Made by a program: the position numbers and the translations under genes. The notes beneath the pieces were generated by a model. The model was not told where the DNA came from and searched no databases. It worked only from the letters and a program-made list of their open reading frames with translations. From Candidatus Uhrbacteria bacterium (GTDB taxonomy: Bacteria > Patescibacteriota > Patescibacteriia > 2-12-FULL-60-25): DNA of 26,593 nucleotides. This document shows, piece after piece, positions 6,599 to 14,566 of the stretch (positions within the stretch are counted from its first letter, which is position 1; each line of letters opens with the position of its first letter). The stretch lies in assembly GCA_023246415.1 (NCBI GenBank), contig JAHFIK010000009.1, positions 2,172-28,764 on the forward strand, given 5' to 3'.

Positions 6599-9500
6599 CT
6601 ACACGCCTTCCCGCACCGTCCCCCGTCGTTCGACCTTGTTCCATCCGATGAGTGCGCCGCGAAGGCCAGCGATGACGGAGCGGACAGCGACGTAGTACAT
6701 GAGCTGTCGATAGATGAACCGTTGCCAGAGGAGCCAGAAGAGAAGCCGCTTGTCTTCGCGGTGCTCAATGGCAAACGCGTAGATCGCAGAGATGGCATCG
6801 ACGATCGTAAAGAGAACGAAGACGGAGAGAACCTGACGCAATCCCATCAGTGATGCGCTTGCTGGATGCATGGCGTAGTTGAATCCGGTGAGGATCACGG
6901 AACCAAGGAGCATGAGGTCCATGATGGGTGATACGAAGGGGAAGAGGATTTGGAAGAGGACAATGCTCGGGAGCGCCACGAATCCAAGCGCCCCGTATTT
7001 CGGTCGGAAAAAGTCGCCTCGATGTGCCCAGGCGGCCTGAAGCGTGCCATACATCCAGCGGAATCGTTGCTTTAAGAATCCCTTGATCGTGTCCGGCGCT
7101 TCGGTGAGGGCGATCGCTCCATCCGCATACGCGATCCGCGCGCCCATCTCGCGAATCGTGAGCGTGAGGTCTGTGTCTTCCGCGAGTGTGCGGTGGCTGA
7201 AACCGCCTGCCTTCAGGACAAGTTCGCGCCGCCATGCGCCAACAGCGCCAGGGACAACGGTGATGCAGTTCAACAGGCTGAATGCGCGTCGATCGAGATT
7301 CTGACTCGTCACATATTCGATCGCCTGAAGGCGCGTAATGACGTTGAGGCGATTGCCCACCTTCGCATTCCCTGCGACCGCCCCGACGGCGGGGTCGCAG
7401 AATCGTTCGACGAGTCGCGTGATGCAGTCGTGCGAAAAAATAGTGTCTGCATCAAGGCAGATCACGATATCCGCAGCCGTCTGGGAGATTCCAAGATTGA
7501 GCGAATCGGATTTTCCGCTGTTCGGTTTGGTGATGAGTCGGACGCGCGCATCACCAGCGAATGCTTCACGAACACGTTGAGATGTCTCATCTGTCGAGCC
7601 ATCATCAACCACAATGATCTCAAACCGTTCTGGATGTTCGGCGGTGAGGAGCGAGGAGATGGTGCGGGCGACGACGCGTTCTTCGTTAAACGCTGGAACG
7701 ATCACCGCAACAGATGGCGAGAACGTTGATGATGGTGTGAATCGTTTGTCTTGCCGGACCTGGATCGCGGCGAGCAGGCTGACGAGGAGTGATCGCAGGA
7801 CGCCGATGATGATGCCGAAATATCCGAGGATCGTGATGAAGGCGAAGAGCAACGAGAGTCCGCGGAATGAGACGCCGCCAATCGTTGCGGTGAGTTGATC
7901 TTGAGAAGATACGGGCGGCATGACCTGATCTTTCGTCTTTCCCATGAGATCGCTGACCAGGACGAACGTGTATCCACGGGCACGCAGTTGCGTGATGATC
8001 TCAGGAAGTGCAACCACGGTTTGTGACCGGTCTCCGCCGCTATCGTGGAGGAGGACGACGTTTCCATTCCCTGCGTCCGCCTGCGCAACCGTACGACGAA
8101 CGATTTCATCGACGCCAGGGGACCGCCAATCGTTCGGATCAATTTTCATCCCAACATCGAGATACCCAAGTCGGCTCGTCGCTTCGAGCGGTGCCACCTG
8201 ATCCGGCGTTTCCGGCTCCACGTCTTCCGCATAGGGGGGACGAAAGAGGACTGTTTCGCGGCCGATCAAACTCTCGAAGAGTCGTTGTGTTGCGGAGAGT
8301 TCGAGTCGCACCGCGCGCGGTGAGAGCTCGGCGATGTTCGGATGGGTAAACGTATGGCTTCCGATTTCGTTTCCGTCATTTACGATGCGTGTGAGCAGAT
8401 CAGGGGATTGCTCGGCATTCATCCCAACGATGAAGAATGTCGCTCGCACATTATTCTTTTTCAAGATGTCGAGAATCTGCGGGGTGTACGCCGGGTCCGG
8501 ACCATCATCGAACGTAAGGGCGATCTCTTTTTTCTGCGCGCCGTATCGATGAATGACATAGGCGGATGGAAAGGCAGTGTATTCCTCAGTGGTGATGAGT
8601 TGTTGGTCTGGATCGAACGCAATCGTTCTCGCTCCGGGGGTTGGTGTCCCGGTTAATTGCAGGATCTCACCCTTCCCCTCATACGTGATGTCATAACCGT
8701 ACTGAATGGATCTCAACGTTGCCGCCGTGCTCGACGTCATCTGGGCATCGTTTCCAAAAATATTCCAAATGGACGGATCCTCGCCGCCCAAATGCCAGAG
8801 CGCAACGCCTTTCGGCTTGATGTCCGAGATCGCGGAAAGCTCGTTAAACGCCGTCACCGCATCAAGCATCCAGACGGTATGCGTTTTATTTTGTTCATCT
8901 GCATACTGGAACGTCGGGTTCATCGACGTATCATCGAGGTTGATATCGCCTTCAGATTCCTTTGCGGTAATGACGGCATCTTGGAATGAAAGTTCCTGCC
9001 CATCCTGTCCCGGCACCCAGTCATAGCTATAGTTCCCAATGGCGACAATGAGTTTTGATGCAGGAATGTCGCGTGACCGCTTGTTTAGGATGTCGATGAA
9101 CCAGTTTTGGCTCGCGATCGGTCCAGGCTGTCCGGCGGCCCAGTGTTCGTCGTAGGCCATGATAATGACGCCGTCCGCAGATGCGGCAAGATCGGGATAG
9201 CGATATGACTCATCGTCCGCCGGAACGTTGACCGTGACGCCGAGATGGTGCGGATGCGCTTGTGCAACGAGTTCGGTGATGAACGTGGCGAGCAATCCTT
9301 TTTTTGATTCCGGGAGATTTTCAAAGTCGATACTGATCCCGTTGTATCCATTTGTTGTCGCATGCGTAATCAGCTGCGTGATGACGCGGGCGCGCGCATC
9401 TGGAGAAGAGAGCATGGCCCCCGTGTCATCGCCCTTCCACGCGAGATCTGTGTAATTATTAATGAGTTCGTAGATCTGCGTCTCCGGTTTATGCGTCCGA

Positions 9501-9994
9501 ATATAAGACGCCGCCTGCGCTTCACGGACGGGGTCGTCGATGACCACGGTTCCGGAGGCATCCGTGAGGTGGAGCCATTCTGCAACGACCGTATCCAACT
9601 GCGGAAGATTTTTTTTCAACGAGGTGAAGCTCGGATCATCCCAGTTCACAAAAAATCCGATCGTTTCATAATCCCCGGTTGAAGTCGGTGCGATCTGATG
9701 GTTCGTTTTTGATTGTCGATCAAGCGCCCGCATGAGTGCCGCGCGCGTTCGCTGATAGCGTCGGTTGTTGGCGAGCGCGGACGATGAGGCTTTTTGCGGA
9801 AGGAATCGAAATCGCGGCGTTCCATTCGCGCCAAACCCAAGCGAAGGGAGCGTTGGACTGATGAGGATGATCACGATGAGCGCGATGAGCAATCCGATGG
9901 AAATCGTGGCAAAAAATAATCCGCCCGCGCGAATCGTTTGCCATCGCGTTTTTGTTTCATCGTAGAAGATCGGTTTTTGGGGCTGGGCGGACAT
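6599..9994 (-). CDS. Membrane-bound GH18-like / polysaccharide deacetylase / GT2 glycosyltransferase fusion
   Basis: 1131 residues from MSAQPQK; an upstream in-frame start would add 15 residues. There is a membrane anchor at about 24-46. A GH18-like domain covers about 108-415, resembling spore-cortex YaaH/SleL types: GISIDFENLP at 219-228 carries the catalytic D-x-E, followed by IMAYDEHW (278-285) and ALWHLGGED (398-406). A NodB deacetylase domain covers about 488-685: TFDDGPD (494-500), metal-binding HTFTH (547-551), RPPY (585-588) and LLHDSGG (648-654). Another membrane segment (708-740) is followed by a processive GT2 domain: VPAFNEE (766-772), DDGS, DAD (848-850), ED (939-940) and QRFRW (976-980). 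C-terminal membrane spans end the protein. The layout suggests synthesis, export and trimming of a beta-linked, possibly N-acetylglucosamine, exopolysaccharide. All three active sites look intact. The substrate is inferred. Confidence 0.93.
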   Translation of the reverse strand: MSAQPQKPIFYDETKTRWQTIRAGGLFFATISIGLLIALIVIILISPTLPSLGFGANGTPRFRFLPQKASSSALANNRRYQRTRAALMRALDRQSKTNHQIAPTSTGDYETIGFFVNWDDPSFTSLKKNLPQLDTVVAEWLHLTDASGTVVIDDPVREAQAASYIRTHKPETQIYELINNYTDLAWKGDDTGAMLSSPDARARVITQLITHATTNGYNGISIDFENLPESKKGLLATFITELVAQAHPHHLGVTVNVPADDESYRYPDLAASADGVIIMAYDEHWAAGQPGPIASQNWFIDILNKRSRDIPASKLIVAIGNYSYDWVPGQDGQELSFQDAVITAKESEGDINLDDTSMNPTFQYADEQNKTHTVWMLDAVTAFNELSAISDIKPKGVALWHLGGEDPSIWNIFGNDAQMTSSTAATLRSIQYGYDITYEGKGEILQLTGTPTPGARTIAFDPDQQLITTEEYTAFPSAYVIHRYGAQKKEIALTFDDGPDPAYTPQILDILKKNNVRATFFIVGMNAEQSPDLLTRIVNDGNEIGSHTFTHPNIAELSPRAVRLELSATQRLFESLIGRETVLFRPPYAEDVEPETPDQVAPLEATSRLGYLDVGMKIDPNDWRSPGVDEIVRRTVAQADAGNGNVVLLHDSGGDRSQTVVALPEIITQLRARGYTFVLVSDLMGKTKDQVMPPVSSQDQLTATIGGVSFRGLSLLFAFITILGYFGIIIGVLRSLLVSLLAAIQVRQDKRFTPSSTFSPSVAVIVPAFNEERVVARTISSLLTAEHPERFEIIVVDDGSTDETSQRVREAFAGDARVRLITKPNSGKSDSLNLGISQTAADIVICLDADTIFSHDCITRLVERFCDPAVGAVAGNAKVGNRLNVITRLQAIEYVTSQNLDRRAFSLLNCITVVPGAVGAWRRELVLKAGGFSHRTLAEDTDLTLTIREMGARIAYADGAIALTEAPDTIKGFLKQRFRWMYGTLQAAWAHRGDFFRPKYGALGFVALPSIVLFQILFPFVSPIMDLMLLGSVILTGFNYAMHPASASLMGLRQVLSVFVLFTIVDAISAIYAFAIEHREDKRLLFWLLWQRFIYRQLMYYVAVRSVIAGLRGALIGWNKVERRGTVREGV

Positions 9995-10042
9995 ACGGTT
10001 GAAGGAAAAATACAGGAAGAAACCATAACAAGGAAGCAAGGG

Positions 10043-10098
10043 AATAATCCAGTCAGATGACTGGATTGTTGTATTGTTGAATTGTTATATTGTTGTTG
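10043..10098. repeat. AACAA/TTGTT-family hairpin with a truncated left arm
   Basis: A 9-bp perfect stem (extended to 12 by a wobble and two A-T pairs) surrounds the loop AGAT (10055-10058), with the same GTCAGATGAC core as the hairpin at 521-564. The sequence to the right (10066-10098) nearly repeats the right arm of the 6517-6592 hairpin, but its left partner is missing. It lies just upstream of the large GT2 gene. Confidence 0.65.
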
Positions 10099-10150
10099 AG
10101 CTCATTATAAAAAGAAGAGCAGTTTAAGACATGCTCAGGTCAAGAAATCA

Positions 10151-10975
10151 TTATTCGATGACGTGCAGGCAGGCATCGTGTGCCCGTTTCTTAAGGAGAA
10201 GGACGTCCTCGGCGGACGCGCCTCCGTCGAAGGTGCTGAAACAGAACATCGTATCCCCAAAAGGAGATCGAATCTCAACGAACTGTTGCGAGGCGATGAA
10301 GTCGAGTTCTGCATCCGTCGCTTCAAATCGGCGTTTGAGGAGGTCTCGGACATCCGTCCGTGAGTAGACGTGCTTCCATTGCGCGTTGCTGATCGCAGGG
10401 TCCTCATAAGCGCCGCCGTGTTCCAAGACCTCTCGTTTGGCATCCGTGAGAAGCGCGAGATCCGCGGCCTCCCAGTGCTCATCCGGTTGAATCGTCGTGA
10501 TCCACGGAATCCGCTTCCGAAGTTCGCTCCCGGTGTGAAAGGCGCGAATGGAGGATGCGGGAAAACCAAGAAGAAATCCGGTGAGCCGTTCGGAGCGTTT
10601 CCCAAGGGTGCGAATGTGCTGCCATGCGCTGTGAAGATTTACCTCGACGGAGCGATTGCTATTCCAGTCGGCGAACGCGGCGAGATCGGGCTCGTTATGC
10701 ACGCGTTGAAGAACGAGTTCTTCAACAGCAATAAGATTGCGGTGACTGGTGATGTGCTGTCCGCGATTCGCAAAGATGTTGCGTATCATCGGGACATTCG
10801 CGTCGCCGTTCAAGATGATTGCCGGTCGAAGGCCGAGGAGCATGGCAAGCCATTCGCCACTGTGTTCGAGCGGCCAAAGCGTTGGCGCGCAGACAATGAG
10901 TCGAATCAGGTCTCGTTTGATAGATTCTTGTGTGTTTTGATGTTGCTCGTCGGTGTTGTTTTTCGAAAGGGCCAT
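10151..10975 (-). CDS. Hypothetical protein (274 aa)
   Basis: Starts at MALSKNNTDEQ (10975), supported by a promoter ending 7 bases upstream; an open extension to 11191 is rejected. I recognise no family. The N-terminal half includes a hydrophobic segment (LIRLIVCAPTLWPLEHSGEW, LAMLLGLRPAIILNGD) and the phrase EELVLQRVHNEPDLAAFADW. The C-terminal half has a charged helix-rich region (HWEAADLALLTDAKREVLEH), DVRDLLKRRFEATDAELDF and ends DACLHVIE. No signal peptide or metal motif is obvious. It is transcribed divergently from the 130-aa gene at 11127. Composition matches its neighbours. Function unknown. Confidence 0.72.
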   Translation of the reverse strand: MALSKNNTDEQHQNTQESIKRDLIRLIVCAPTLWPLEHSGEWLAMLLGLRPAIILNGDANVPMIRNIFANRGQHITSHRNLIAVEELVLQRVHNEPDLAAFADWNSNRSVEVNLHSAWQHIRTLGKRSERLTGFLLGFPASSIRAFHTGSELRKRIPWITTIQPDEHWEAADLALLTDAKREVLEHGGAYEDPAISNAQWKHVYSRTDVRDLLKRRFEATDAELDFIASQQFVEIRSPFGDTMFCFSTFDGGASAEDVLLLKKRAHDACLHVIE

Positions 10976-10982
10976 GCGGACG

Positions 10983-11011
10983 GATATACCGGAAAACGTA
11001 GTAAAAATCAA
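10983..11011 (-). promoter_or_regulatory. Promoter of the 274-aa gene, leaderless geometry
   Basis: TTGATT (11006-11011), 17-base spacer, TATATC (10983-10988), then only 7 bases to the ATG at 10975. Transcription would begin at or next to the start codon. Confidence 0.5.
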
Positions 11012-11067
11012 GAAGGTAAGGATCGACGTCGATCGCTTTGAGGTGGTTATGGATTTGTCTAAGAGAC

Positions 11068-11096
11068 TTGACAAAACCCCAAAAACGTGGTAAAAC
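11068..11096 (+). promoter_or_regulatory. Strong sigma70-type promoter for the 130-aa gene
   Basis: Consensus TTGACA (11068-11073), ideal 17-base spacer, TAAAAC (11091-11096). A GGAGG ribosome binding site follows at 11113-11117, 9 bases before the ATG at 11127. Confidence 0.68.
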
Positions 11097-11126
11097 GCAC
11101 GCACGTTTTTTCGGAGGTTTTTAAAG

Positions 11127-11519
11127 ATGAAACAAGTTCTTTTTCTCTCAATTTCAAGCATTTCCGGCGCTCTCGATCGCGACGAGGTCACCGAAGCGGA
11201 TATGGAGACCGCGCTGATTCATGCGAATCATGCACGTGAGCAGTTCGACGCGCAGGATGTGGACTACACGGTTGCGCTCGAGCTGTCGGGCGCAAAGCGT
11301 CCGAAGATCCATTCGTTCGTCGAACGCGCTAACCGCGAAAAGCGCGTGAGCTGGGCCCGCATGGCCGGTTCTCGTCGCATGCCTTCAACTTGGAGTCGGC
11401 TGAACGTCTTTCTCCTCAAACACGGACTGAATCAGGTCCCGAAGGACGATCAGTACACGACCAGTGAGGCTTGTCGTCGCGTGCTCGCCGCAAATCCCGG
11501 GTGGACCGTTTACCCATAA
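11127..11519 (+). CDS. Hypothetical protein (130 aa) in its own transcription unit
   Basis: No family recognised. The start MKQVLFLSISSISGALDRDE follows a consensus promoter and a GGAGG ribosome binding site, unusually complete signals for this window. The middle is charged (ADMETALIHANHAREQFDAQ) and then basic (SGAKRPKIHSFVERANREKR, VSWARMAGSRRMPSTWSRLN); the C-terminus is LKHGLNQVPKDDQY... NPGWTVYP. It has no membrane span. The basic middle might bind nucleic acid, but this is a guess. A textbook terminator follows immediately. The single-gene unit with strong signals suggests high expression. Confidence 0.75.
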   Translation: MKQVLFLSISSISGALDRDEVTEADMETALIHANHAREQFDAQDVDYTVALELSGAKRPKIHSFVERANREKRVSWARMAGSRRMPSTWSRLNVFLLKHGLNQVPKDDQYTTSEACRRVLAANPGWTVYP

Positions 11520-11542
11520 TCAAAACGGAGCCCGGCTCACTT

Positions 11543-11580
11543 CGCCCTACCTTTTCTAAGAGGTAGGGCGTCGTATTTTT
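11543..11580 (+). terminator. Intrinsic terminator of the 130-aa gene
   Basis: A 10-bp stem (CGCCCTACCT at 11543-11552 with AGGTAGGGCG at 11561-11570), 8-base loop, followed by TCGTATTTTT. Confidence 0.88.
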
Positions 11581-11662
11581 ATCTTCATATGCTTGTCTCT
11601 TTTGCTGGCTCGTGATAAGCCGGTTCAGGCCCTTTTGATGTCCGTAACCAAGGAGTTGTGCC

Positions 11663-12400
11663 ATGGATGTCCGCGTATTCCTCCAAACCTCCATCATCGC
11701 ATCGTCGTTCGTTGTGTCGTCGTCCAGTGGAATTGCTCATGCTCAGACGCAACCTCGCACGGATGCGTCTCCGGCATATCGGATCATTCCGCTCCGCGTG
11801 CATCTCGCATATGAATACGCATCGGTGTACGGGATCCCGGATCACATGCGAAACATGTTGTCGTACCAGGGCGTTCCGGCGAAGCTGAGCGATACGACTG
11901 GCGGGATGATGATTGCGTTCGGACTCGGCATAGAGTTCGATATTCGGGACCGCTTCGATGTTGCGCTTGATGCGTCCTACCATCCAAATTTGGTCGGGAG
12001 CGGAAACGCATGGAGCAAGCAGGGCGGACCGAACGGGTTCAATCACTCGGATGATTATGTGGGGTATTCCTTTTCCGGGTGGAGCGTTGACCTGACGGGT
12101 GCGTACCGATTTTATCCGATGGTTCGGGTGATTGCGGGCGCACGCTATCAATCCTTCGAACTTCGGAATGGCGTCGATGCGTGGAGCGCGTATACGCCGA
12201 AAGATCGCGCGCCCGTTCCGCATGTTCAACCGATTATCGGCGCATCGTTTACCATCCCCGAGGATAAGGGAAAGATGAGCGATTCGCATCTCGAAATCGC
12301 AATCCTCGGATCTCCGTCGCTGACGCAGGCGAACGGACAGGCGCAGGTCACCCTCATCCAGGTCGTGATGCGCGTTGGCGCGTTTCCGATCGCTTGGTGA
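11663..12400 (+). CDS. Secreted beta-barrel-like protein (245 aa)
   Basis: A signal peptide is visible (MDVRVFLQTSIIASSFVVSS, cleavage near AHA|QT at residue 27). The mature part is rich in alternating hydrophobic/polar strands with aromatic edges, such as LRVHLAYEYASVYG, MIAFGLGIEFDIRDRFDVAL, WSVDLTGAYRFYP, MVRVIAGARYQSFELR and VTLIQVVMRVGAFPIAW, and it ends in an aromatic residue. This looks like a small outer-membrane beta-barrel of the OmpA/OprF-like superfold, though no family signature is certain. A ribosome binding site AAGGAG lies 7 bases before the ATG. A bidirectional terminator lies downstream. A beta-barrel would be surprising if the host is a Patescibacterium, which is thought to lack a classical outer membrane; an extracellular beta-sandwich is the alternative. 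Confidence 0.7.
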   Translation: MDVRVFLQTSIIASSFVVSSSSGIAHAQTQPRTDASPAYRIIPLRVHLAYEYASVYGIPDHMRNMLSYQGVPAKLSDTTGGMMIAFGLGIEFDIRDRFDVALDASYHPNLVGSGNAWSKQGGPNGFNHSDDYVGYSFSGWSVDLTGAYRFYPMVRVIAGARYQSFELRNGVDAWSAYTPKDRAPVPHVQPIIGASFTIPEDKGKMSDSHLEIAILGSPSLTQANGQAQVTLIQVVMRVGAFPIAW

Positions 12401-12417
12401 TCTTCATACGGACATCT

Positions 12418-12456
12418 AAAAAAGCCCCCGACACGCGCAGTGCCGGGGGCGAATTT
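12418..12456. terminator. Bidirectional terminator between the beta-barrel-like gene and the citryl-CoA lyase gene
   Basis: GCCCCCG (12424-12430) pairs with CGGGGGC (12444-12450), with an inner CAC/GTG stem and a GCGCA loop. Read on the minus strand it is followed by TTTTTT (12423-12418), a classic end for the citrate-cleavage cluster. On the plus strand the T-tract is weaker (GAATTTGTTT). Confidence 0.85.
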
Positions 12457-12466
12457 GTTTCTCACG

Positions 12467-13171
12467 TCATCCTCTCTGGTATCGCAACGCCCCAGATCCT
12501 GCCTCTTCTCTCGCATGCGCGAGCAGCCCGATCGTGCGCGAGGCGATAAAGATCGCGTCCGCGATGTCTGCGGGGGCGCCGAGGTCTGCGACGATGGCTC
12601 CGATCGCGCCGTCCACATTCAGTGGAAGGGGTTTTTCTTTTTGAGCCGTGAGTGCCGCGGAGATCTCTAACGCGAGCGTCAGATGCGGCGTTGCTCCCAA
12701 CTGTGCGGTCGCGATGGTTGCGAGCGCGCCGGTACGCGGATCGACGTCATATTCCGGATGCCCGAATCCCGGAATGCGTTTTTTATTCTCAATGCTCTCT
12801 GTTGCGATCGCGGCTGCGGAACGACCAGAGGTGAGCGCCTCGCGAATCCATGCGGATGATGCGCCCGCCGCATTTCCATGACGCGGTCCAAGCGTGAGGA
12901 GTCCGGCGGCGACCGCGTCCGCGATCGGTTTCCCGCAGCTCGCCGTGATGCGCGTGACGTTTGCGGACGGCGGTTCGGTGCCGTGATCAATGCATGCGAC
13001 GAGGCAGGCATTCAGGAGTGCTCGCACAGCGTCGGTTGGCACAGCGTTCATCCAGGCAAGCCAGATCGTGGAAATAAAGTCCGCGTTGCGAATCAATTCG
13101 GCAATCGGCGTTCCGCGCAATTGGTACGAGTCATCTTTGATTTCGCCGATGGAGGTGGTGAAGGTGGACAT
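12467..13171 (-). CDS. Stand-alone citryl-CoA lyase (citrate-synthase-fold subunit)
   Basis: 234 residues, far shorter than citrate synthase (about 430) but the size of the C-terminal lyase domain of ATP-citrate lyase. Family motifs are in order: DHGTEPPSANVTR (62-74), GPRHGNA (95-101, catalytic His), GFGHPEYDVDPR (135-146, second His and the CoA/citrate Arg), LNVDGAIGAI (184-193, catalytic Asp) and FIASRTIGLLAHAREE (208-223). It should cleave citryl-CoA to acetyl-CoA and oxaloacetate. It is the third gene after the ATP-grasp and CoA-binding subunit genes on the same strand, separated by a 210-base gap that contains an inverted-repeat element. No ribosome binding site is seen; AATTTGG quasi-repeats lie directly upstream of the ATG. 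A truncated citrate synthase is the less likely reading, because the neighbours match ATP-citrate lyase. Confidence 0.88.
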   Translation of the reverse strand: MSTFTTSIGEIKDDSYQLRGTPIAELIRNADFISTIWLAWMNAVPTDAVRALLNACLVACIDHGTEPPSANVTRITASCGKPIADAVAAGLLTLGPRHGNAAGASSAWIREALTSGRSAAAIATESIENKKRIPGFGHPEYDVDPRTGALATIATAQLGATPHLTLALEISAALTAQKEKPLPLNVDGAIGAIVADLGAPADIADAIFIASRTIGLLAHAREEAGSGALRYQRG

Positions 13172-13179
13172 GGGGAAAG

Positions 13180-13211
13180 GAATTTGGAATTTGGAATTTA
13201 GAATTTGGGTT
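13180..13211. repeat. GAATTTG quasi-tandem repeat
   Basis: Four imperfect copies of a GAATTTG(G/A) word lie directly upstream of the citryl-CoA lyase start. No inverted partner is seen. Confidence 0.6.
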
Positions 13212-13242
13212 CAGATCGGAAATGCGAGATGTTTCTGGTTTC

Positions 13243-13365
13243 CACTTTCCCGAGGAGTCATCGACGAGGGATCCCTTGGAAGCGAGGTTTGGACAAAGAA
13301 GGTGCTACTTCTCTGATGAGGATCTTTTCTAAGGGGTCCCTCGTCGATGACTCCTCGGGAAAGTG
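13243..13365. repeat. Inverted-repeat element with 35-base arms, ACTTTCC family
   Basis: Arms 13243-13277 and 13331-13365 are complementary with one mismatch; the interior is 53 bases. The ends read CACTTTCCCGAGG. The inner part holds GGATCCCTTGGAAG, shared with the element at 21029-21183. There is no coding capacity. The element fills most of the gap between the second and third genes of the citrate-cleavage cluster. It is a MITE-like or REP-like unit and could also act as an attenuator in the transcript. Confidence 0.8.
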
Positions 13366-13381
13366 AATAAAGAGAGCTTCG

Positions 13382-14290
13382 CTACAATGAGGCGTCTCGT
13401 GTCACGAATTGCTTCACTTCCGTTATACAGTCGGACATCGTTCCTACGCAAGCGATTCCGTGCGCACGAAGCGCGTCTCGCGTTTCTGAGATTGAGGCAT
13501 CGCCTTCTCCAAGAATGGTCCCGGTGTGACCGTACGCGACGCCGCGTGGGAGTGCGTCGAGCGCATCGCCAGCGAGGAAGAGGACGAGTGGTTTGGAGAG
13601 GCGATGTTCTGATGAGAGAAGTTCTTTGAGGAACGGTCGTCCGGGTTCAACAAAACAGACGATCAACTTGACCTCAGCGAGTTGCTCCGCGAACGCAACG
13701 GCATCGCCAAGCGTTGTCCCGATGACGCGATCTCCGCCAAGCGCCATCGCAACACGTGTGCCAATGCCATTGCGTGCGAGCGAGGTCATGAGCTCATTTG
13801 TCATGCCGCCAGAGGTTGAGATCACGGCCGTCGATCCTTCGGTGATGGTTTCAAAAGGGGATTCGCCGCCAAGATACCCCAATCGAAATTTCGGATATTG
13901 GAGATAGCCGATGGAGCTGGGACCAAGGAGTGTCACCTGCGATTCTGCCGCCAACTTTCGCATGATGATCACGTCGTGGACGGGGATCTGTTCTGTGAGG
14001 AGATGGATGAATCGCATCCCGGCGCCAATCGCTTCTGTCACCGCGCCAAGAACGCGGCTCGCAGGAACCACGATACTTGTGGTCGTGCAGTGCGGGAATG
14101 CGTTCTTTGCATCTAAGACCGTATCAAAGACCGGCCGATCTTCCACGGTTTGTCCGGCTTTTCCCGGTGTCACGCCGCCAACGACATTCACGCCGCTCTT
14201 CACGAGCCACGCCGTCATGCGCGCGCCTTCTTTGCCGGTGATGCCTTGGATGAGGACCGGCGTGTCGGAGGGGAAGAGAGATTGGATCAT
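13382..14290 (-). CDS. CoA-binding / phosphohistidine subunit of split ATP-citrate lyase (SucD-like)
   Basis: 302 residues, similar to the succinyl-CoA synthetase alpha subunit (about 290). It has a Rossmann CoA-binding N-terminus (ITGKEGARM at 17-25, GGVTPGKAG at 38-46), a mid-motif LLGPSSIGY (121-129), STSGGMTNEL (159-167), GGDRVIGTTLGDA (185-197) and the active-site AYGHTGTILGEGD (252-264), with His255 as the expected phosphohistidine. It would pass phosphate between ATP and citrate and carry CoA to make citryl-CoA. The start is put at MIQSLFPSD (14290); the open extension to 14392 reads through repeat DNA and gives the spurious run RACPELAEGEG. Its partner is the ATP-grasp gene upstream, across a repeat element. 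Alone it could pass for SucD; the partner identifies it. Confidence 0.86.
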   Translation of the reverse strand: MIQSLFPSDTPVLIQGITGKEGARMTAWLVKSGVNVVGGVTPGKAGQTVEDRPVFDTVLDAKNAFPHCTTTSIVVPASRVLGAVTEAIGAGMRFIHLLTEQIPVHDVIIMRKLAAESQVTLLGPSSIGYLQYPKFRLGYLGGESPFETITEGSTAVISTSGGMTNELMTSLARNGIGTRVAMALGGDRVIGTTLGDAVAFAEQLAEVKLIVCFVEPGRPFLKELLSSEHRLSKPLVLFLAGDALDALPRGVAYGHTGTILGEGDASISETRDALRAHGIACVGTMSDCITEVKQFVTRDASL

Positions 14291-14305
14291 AGGATGATTT
14301 TTTTT

Positions 14306-14566
14306 CTGCCTGAGACCCTCCCCCGGCCCCTCCCCTTCGGCAAGCTCAGGGCAGGCTCTTGGCAGGGAGGGGAGCTCTAGAGAATGTTTCATCTCGATTC
14401 AAGAGAGTCTCTTATTTAAAGATTTACTTTTCTTCTCGCAGGAGAGAATACGTCTTTAGATTCTTAAGCATCATCGTGCGCTGAAGGCCCCAGGCGAAAG
14501 CTCCCCTCCCTGCCCACGCCATAGGCGGGCACAGCAAGGGAGGGGCCGGGGGAGGGTCTCAGGCAG
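14306..14566. repeat. 261-base inverted-repeat element inserted in the citrate-cleavage cluster
   Basis: The outer arms 14306-14334 and 14538-14566 are perfectly complementary over 29 bases. A second pair of 16-base arms (14361-14376 and 14499-14514) is nested inside. There is no coding capacity. The core word TTCGGCAAGCTCAGGGCAG is of a type found scattered in many bacterial genomes. The right arm overlaps the 3' end of the upstream ATP-grasp gene and provides its last two residues and stop codon. Confidence 0.85.

Noticed and set aside
10370..11041. 223-codon plus-strand open frame
   Set aside because: Antisense to the 274-aa gene and its promoter; no start signals.
11585..12289. 234-codon open frame on the minus strand opposite the beta-barrel-like gene
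   Set aside because: No ribosome binding site, Arg/His-rich translation; the plus-strand gene has a signal peptide, AAGGAG site and terminator.
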